The notes under the pieces: generated by a model | Told to the model about the DNA's origin: nothing | Databases searched by the model: none | What the model saw: only the letters and a program-made list of their open reading frames with translations | In this document: positions 61,710-64,000 of the stretch, piece by piece | Numbering within the stretch: position 1 is the first letter of the stretch | How the letters are laid out: every line of letters begins with the position of its first letter | Position numbers and translations under genes: made by a program | Assembly (NCBI GenBank): GCA_021842465.1 | Contig: JAKBZN010000002.1 | Coordinates: 62,001-126,000, forward strand | DNA: 64,000 nt | From: Pseudomonadota bacterium | GTDB lineage: Bacteria > Pseudomonadota > Gammaproteobacteria > Burkholderiales > Burkholderiaceae_F | Reading direction: 5' to 3'

Positions 61710-64000
61710 TGGCCTTTCTATCCGAAGCCCAACTGGAAACCGCGCTGCTCACGCAGCTGACTGGGCTGGGCTTCGCCTGCGCCTCGGACGAGGTCATCGG
61801 CCCCGACGGCAAGCAACCGGAGCGGGAAGCCTACGACGAGGTGGTGTTGAAAGGCCGGCTTGGCAATGCGGTGGCGCGACTGAACCCTGGCCTGCCATTC
61901 GAGGCGTGTCAGGACGCAATTCGGAAGGTGACGCAGTCCGAACTGCCCTCACTGCGCGAGGAGAACCGCCGCCTCCACAAGCTGATGACAGAAGGCGTGG
62001 ACGTCGAGTACTTCGCCGACGACGGCACGCTCACTGCGGGCAAGGTATCGCTCATCGACTTTGAACGGCCAGAGCAGAACGACTGGCTGGCCGTAAGCCA
62101 GTTCGTGGTGATCAACGGCCAGAACAACCGGCGGCCCGATGTTGTGGTGTTCGTGAACGGCTTGCCGCTCGGTGTGATTGAACTGAAGGCACCAGGTAGC
62201 GCCGGGGCGCATCTGTTGGGTGCATTCAACCAGCTGCAGACCTACAAGCAGCAGATTCCGGCACTGTTCAACACCAACGCGCTGCTGGTGACATCGGACG
62301 GCATTGCCGCCCGGGTGGGGTCACTCTCGGCAGACCTTGAGCGCTTCATGCCGTGGCGTACCACCGACGGCACGGCCGTTGCACCGAAGGGCGCGCCGGA
62401 ACTCTCGACACTGATCGAAGGTGTGTTCGAACAGCGCCGCCTGCTGGCCTTGCTGCGTGATTTCACGGTCTTTGGCGAAACCGGATCGGGACTCGTCAAG
62501 ATCATCGCCGGCTACCACCAGTTCCATGCGGTGCAACACGCGGTCAACAGCACGGTGACTGCGTCCGCGCCGGGCGGCAATCAACGGGTCGGGGTCATCT
62601 GGCACACCCAGGGCTCCGGCAAAAGTCTGCTGATGGCGTTTTACGCCGGACAGCTCGTTAAGCACCCGGAAATGGCCAATCCGACGCTGGTGGTGTTGAC
62701 CGACCGCAACGATCTGGACGATCAGCTTTTCTCGACGTTCTCGATGTGCCGCGATCTGATCCGGCAGACGCCGGTGCAGGCCGAGAGCCGCGAAGATCTG
62801 CAGAAGGTCTTGAACCGCGCATCGGGTGGCGTGATATTCACGACCCTGCAGAAGTTTGGCGAGATCGCCGAGCCGCTTACCACACGACGCAACGTGGTCG
62901 TCATCGCGGATGAAGCGCATCGCAGCCAATACGGCTTCAAGGCCAAGGTGGACGCGAAGACCGGCGAGATTTCCTATGGCTTCGCAAAGTACATGCGTGA
63001 TGCCCTGCCGAACGCATCCTTCATCGGCTTTACCGGCACGCCCATCGAGGCGGACGACGTCAACACCCCGGCGGTGTTCGGCAATTACATCGATGTCTAT
63101 GACATCAGCCGCGCCGTCGAGGATGGTGCGACGGTGCCGATCTATTACGAATCGCGGCTGGCACGCATCGAACTCAACGAGGACGAGAAGCCGAAGATTG
63201 ACGCCGAGGTCAACGAACTGACCGAGGAAGATTCCGAGGCTGACCAAGAGCGCTTCAAGAAGAAGTGGTCAACCGTCGAAGCCCTGGTCGGCAGCGACAA
63301 GCGCCTGGCGTTGGTGGCCAAGGACATGGTCGCCCACTTTGAGGATCGCGTGGCTGCCCTCGATGGCAAAGCGATGGTGGTGTGCATGAGCCGCAGCATT
63401 TGCGTGAAGCTCTACAACGAGATCGTCAAGCTGCGCCCGGATTGGCACAGCGCCGATGACAAAGCGGGCGTGGTCAAGATCGTGATGACGGGGGCGGCGA
63501 GCGACCCGCAGGAGTGGCAGCAGCACATCGGCAACAAGGCGCGGCGTGATCTGCTGGCCAAGCGTGCTCGTGATCCGAACGACTCGCTCAAGCTGGTGAT
63601 CGTTCGGGATATGTGGCTCACCGGCTTTGACGCTCCGTGCATGCACACGATGTACGTAGACAAGCCGATGCAGGGCCACGGGCTGATGCAGGCGATTGCG
63701 CGCGTGAACCGCGTGTTCCGGGACAAGCCGGCCGGCCTGATCGTGGACTACATCGGCATCGCGCAAAACCTGAAGTCGGCCCTGCAGCAGTACTCAAAGA
63801 ACGACCAGGCCAACACCGGCGTCGACGAAGCGCAGGCCATCGCGGTGATGATGGAGAAGTACGAGGTCGTGCGGGACATGTGCCACGGCTACGACTACGC
63901 ATCCGCGATGAACGGGACCCCGCAAGAGCGTTTGGCCATGATGGCGGGAGCCATCGAGTGGATTCTCGATCTGCAGCAGAAGCTGGCGGCGAAGGAAAAG
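61709..64000 (+). CDS. hsdR: type I restriction endonuclease subunit R, partial (runs off right edge)
   Basis: Open frame from ATG 61709 (TGATG overlap), absent from ORF track; [22 protein letters not shown] nuclease motif, [12 protein letters not shown] Walker [10 protein letters not shown]. Confidence 0.95.
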   Translation, partial: MAFLSEAQLETALLTQLTGLGFACASDEVIGPDGKQPEREAYDEVVLKGRLGNAVARLNPGLPFEACQDAIRKVTQSELPSLREENRRLHKLMTEGVDVEYFADDGTLTAGKVSLIDFERPEQNDWLAVSQFVVINGQNNRRPDVVVFVNGLPLGVIELKAPGSAGAHLLGAFNQLQTYKQQIPALFNTNALLVTSDGIAARVGSLSADLERFMPWRTTDGTAVAPKGAPELSTLIEGVFEQRRLLALLRDFTVFGETGSGLVKIIAGYHQFHAVQHAVNSTVTASAPGGNQRVGVIWHTQGSGKSLLMAFYAGQLVKHPEMANPTLVVLTDRNDLDDQLFSTFSMCRDLIRQTPVQAESREDLQKVLNRASGGVIFTTLQKFGEIAEPLTTRRNVVVIADEAHRSQYGFKAKVDAKTGEISYGFAKYMRDALPNASFIGFTGTPIEADDVNTPAVFGNYIDVYDISRAVEDGATVPIYYESRLARIELNEDEKPKIDAEVNELTEEDSEADQERFKKKWSTVEALVGSDKRLALVAKDMVAHFEDRVAALDGKAMVVCMSRSICVKLYNEIVKLRPDWHSADDKAGVVKIVMTGAASDPQEWQQHIGNKARRDLLAKRARDPNDSLKLVIVRDMWLTGFDAPCMHTMYVDKPMQGHGLMQAIARVNRVFRDKPAGLIVDYIGIAQNLKSALQQYSKNDQANTGVDEAQAIAVMMEKYEVVRDMCHGYDYASAMNGTPQERLAMMAGAIEWILDLQQKLAAKEK

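Overview
High-GC proteobacterial (probably beta/gammaproteobacterial) chromosome segment. Nearly all of 1-49.6 kb is core or housekeeping: SET-domain protein, DsbD, two two-component systems, QueC, Cdh, CobA, CoaX, BirA, LipB/LipA, CtaB, CyoABCD, a pentahaem cytochrome cluster, RsmI/YraN/DolP, RlpA/RodA/MrdA, LOG and beta-CASP proteins, a cysNDH-DUF934-cysI cluster and Ssb. Two accessory modules stand out. (1) 37.7-40.7 kb is a complete diversity-generating retroelement (DGR). It has a PEP-CTERM-anchored DUF1566-like target protein with a variable repeat (VR), an Avd-type four-helix protein, a template repeat (TR), and a DGR-class reverse transcriptase. I aligned VR and TR by hand: 140 bp without gaps, 21 mismatches, 20 of them at TR adenines. 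The RT has a C-terminal extension that looks like the MutS domain I mismatch-recognition fold, with GxFYE intact. A sigma-54-like promoter and a repeated TGTCG-N4-TTTTTACA element lie upstream. A diverged inverted repeat pair flanks the module. (2) 49.7-64 kb is a lower-GC defence island entering directly after the ssb terminator: a trio of tyrosine recombinases plus a small TnpC-like protein, then a type I R-M operon (hsdM-hsdS-...-hsdR, running off the window) that contains a second, unrelated reverse transcriptase (YRDD, DRT/UG-like) and a DUF262/DUF1524 GmrSD-like nuclease. All calls are from reading the sequence; no database search was run.
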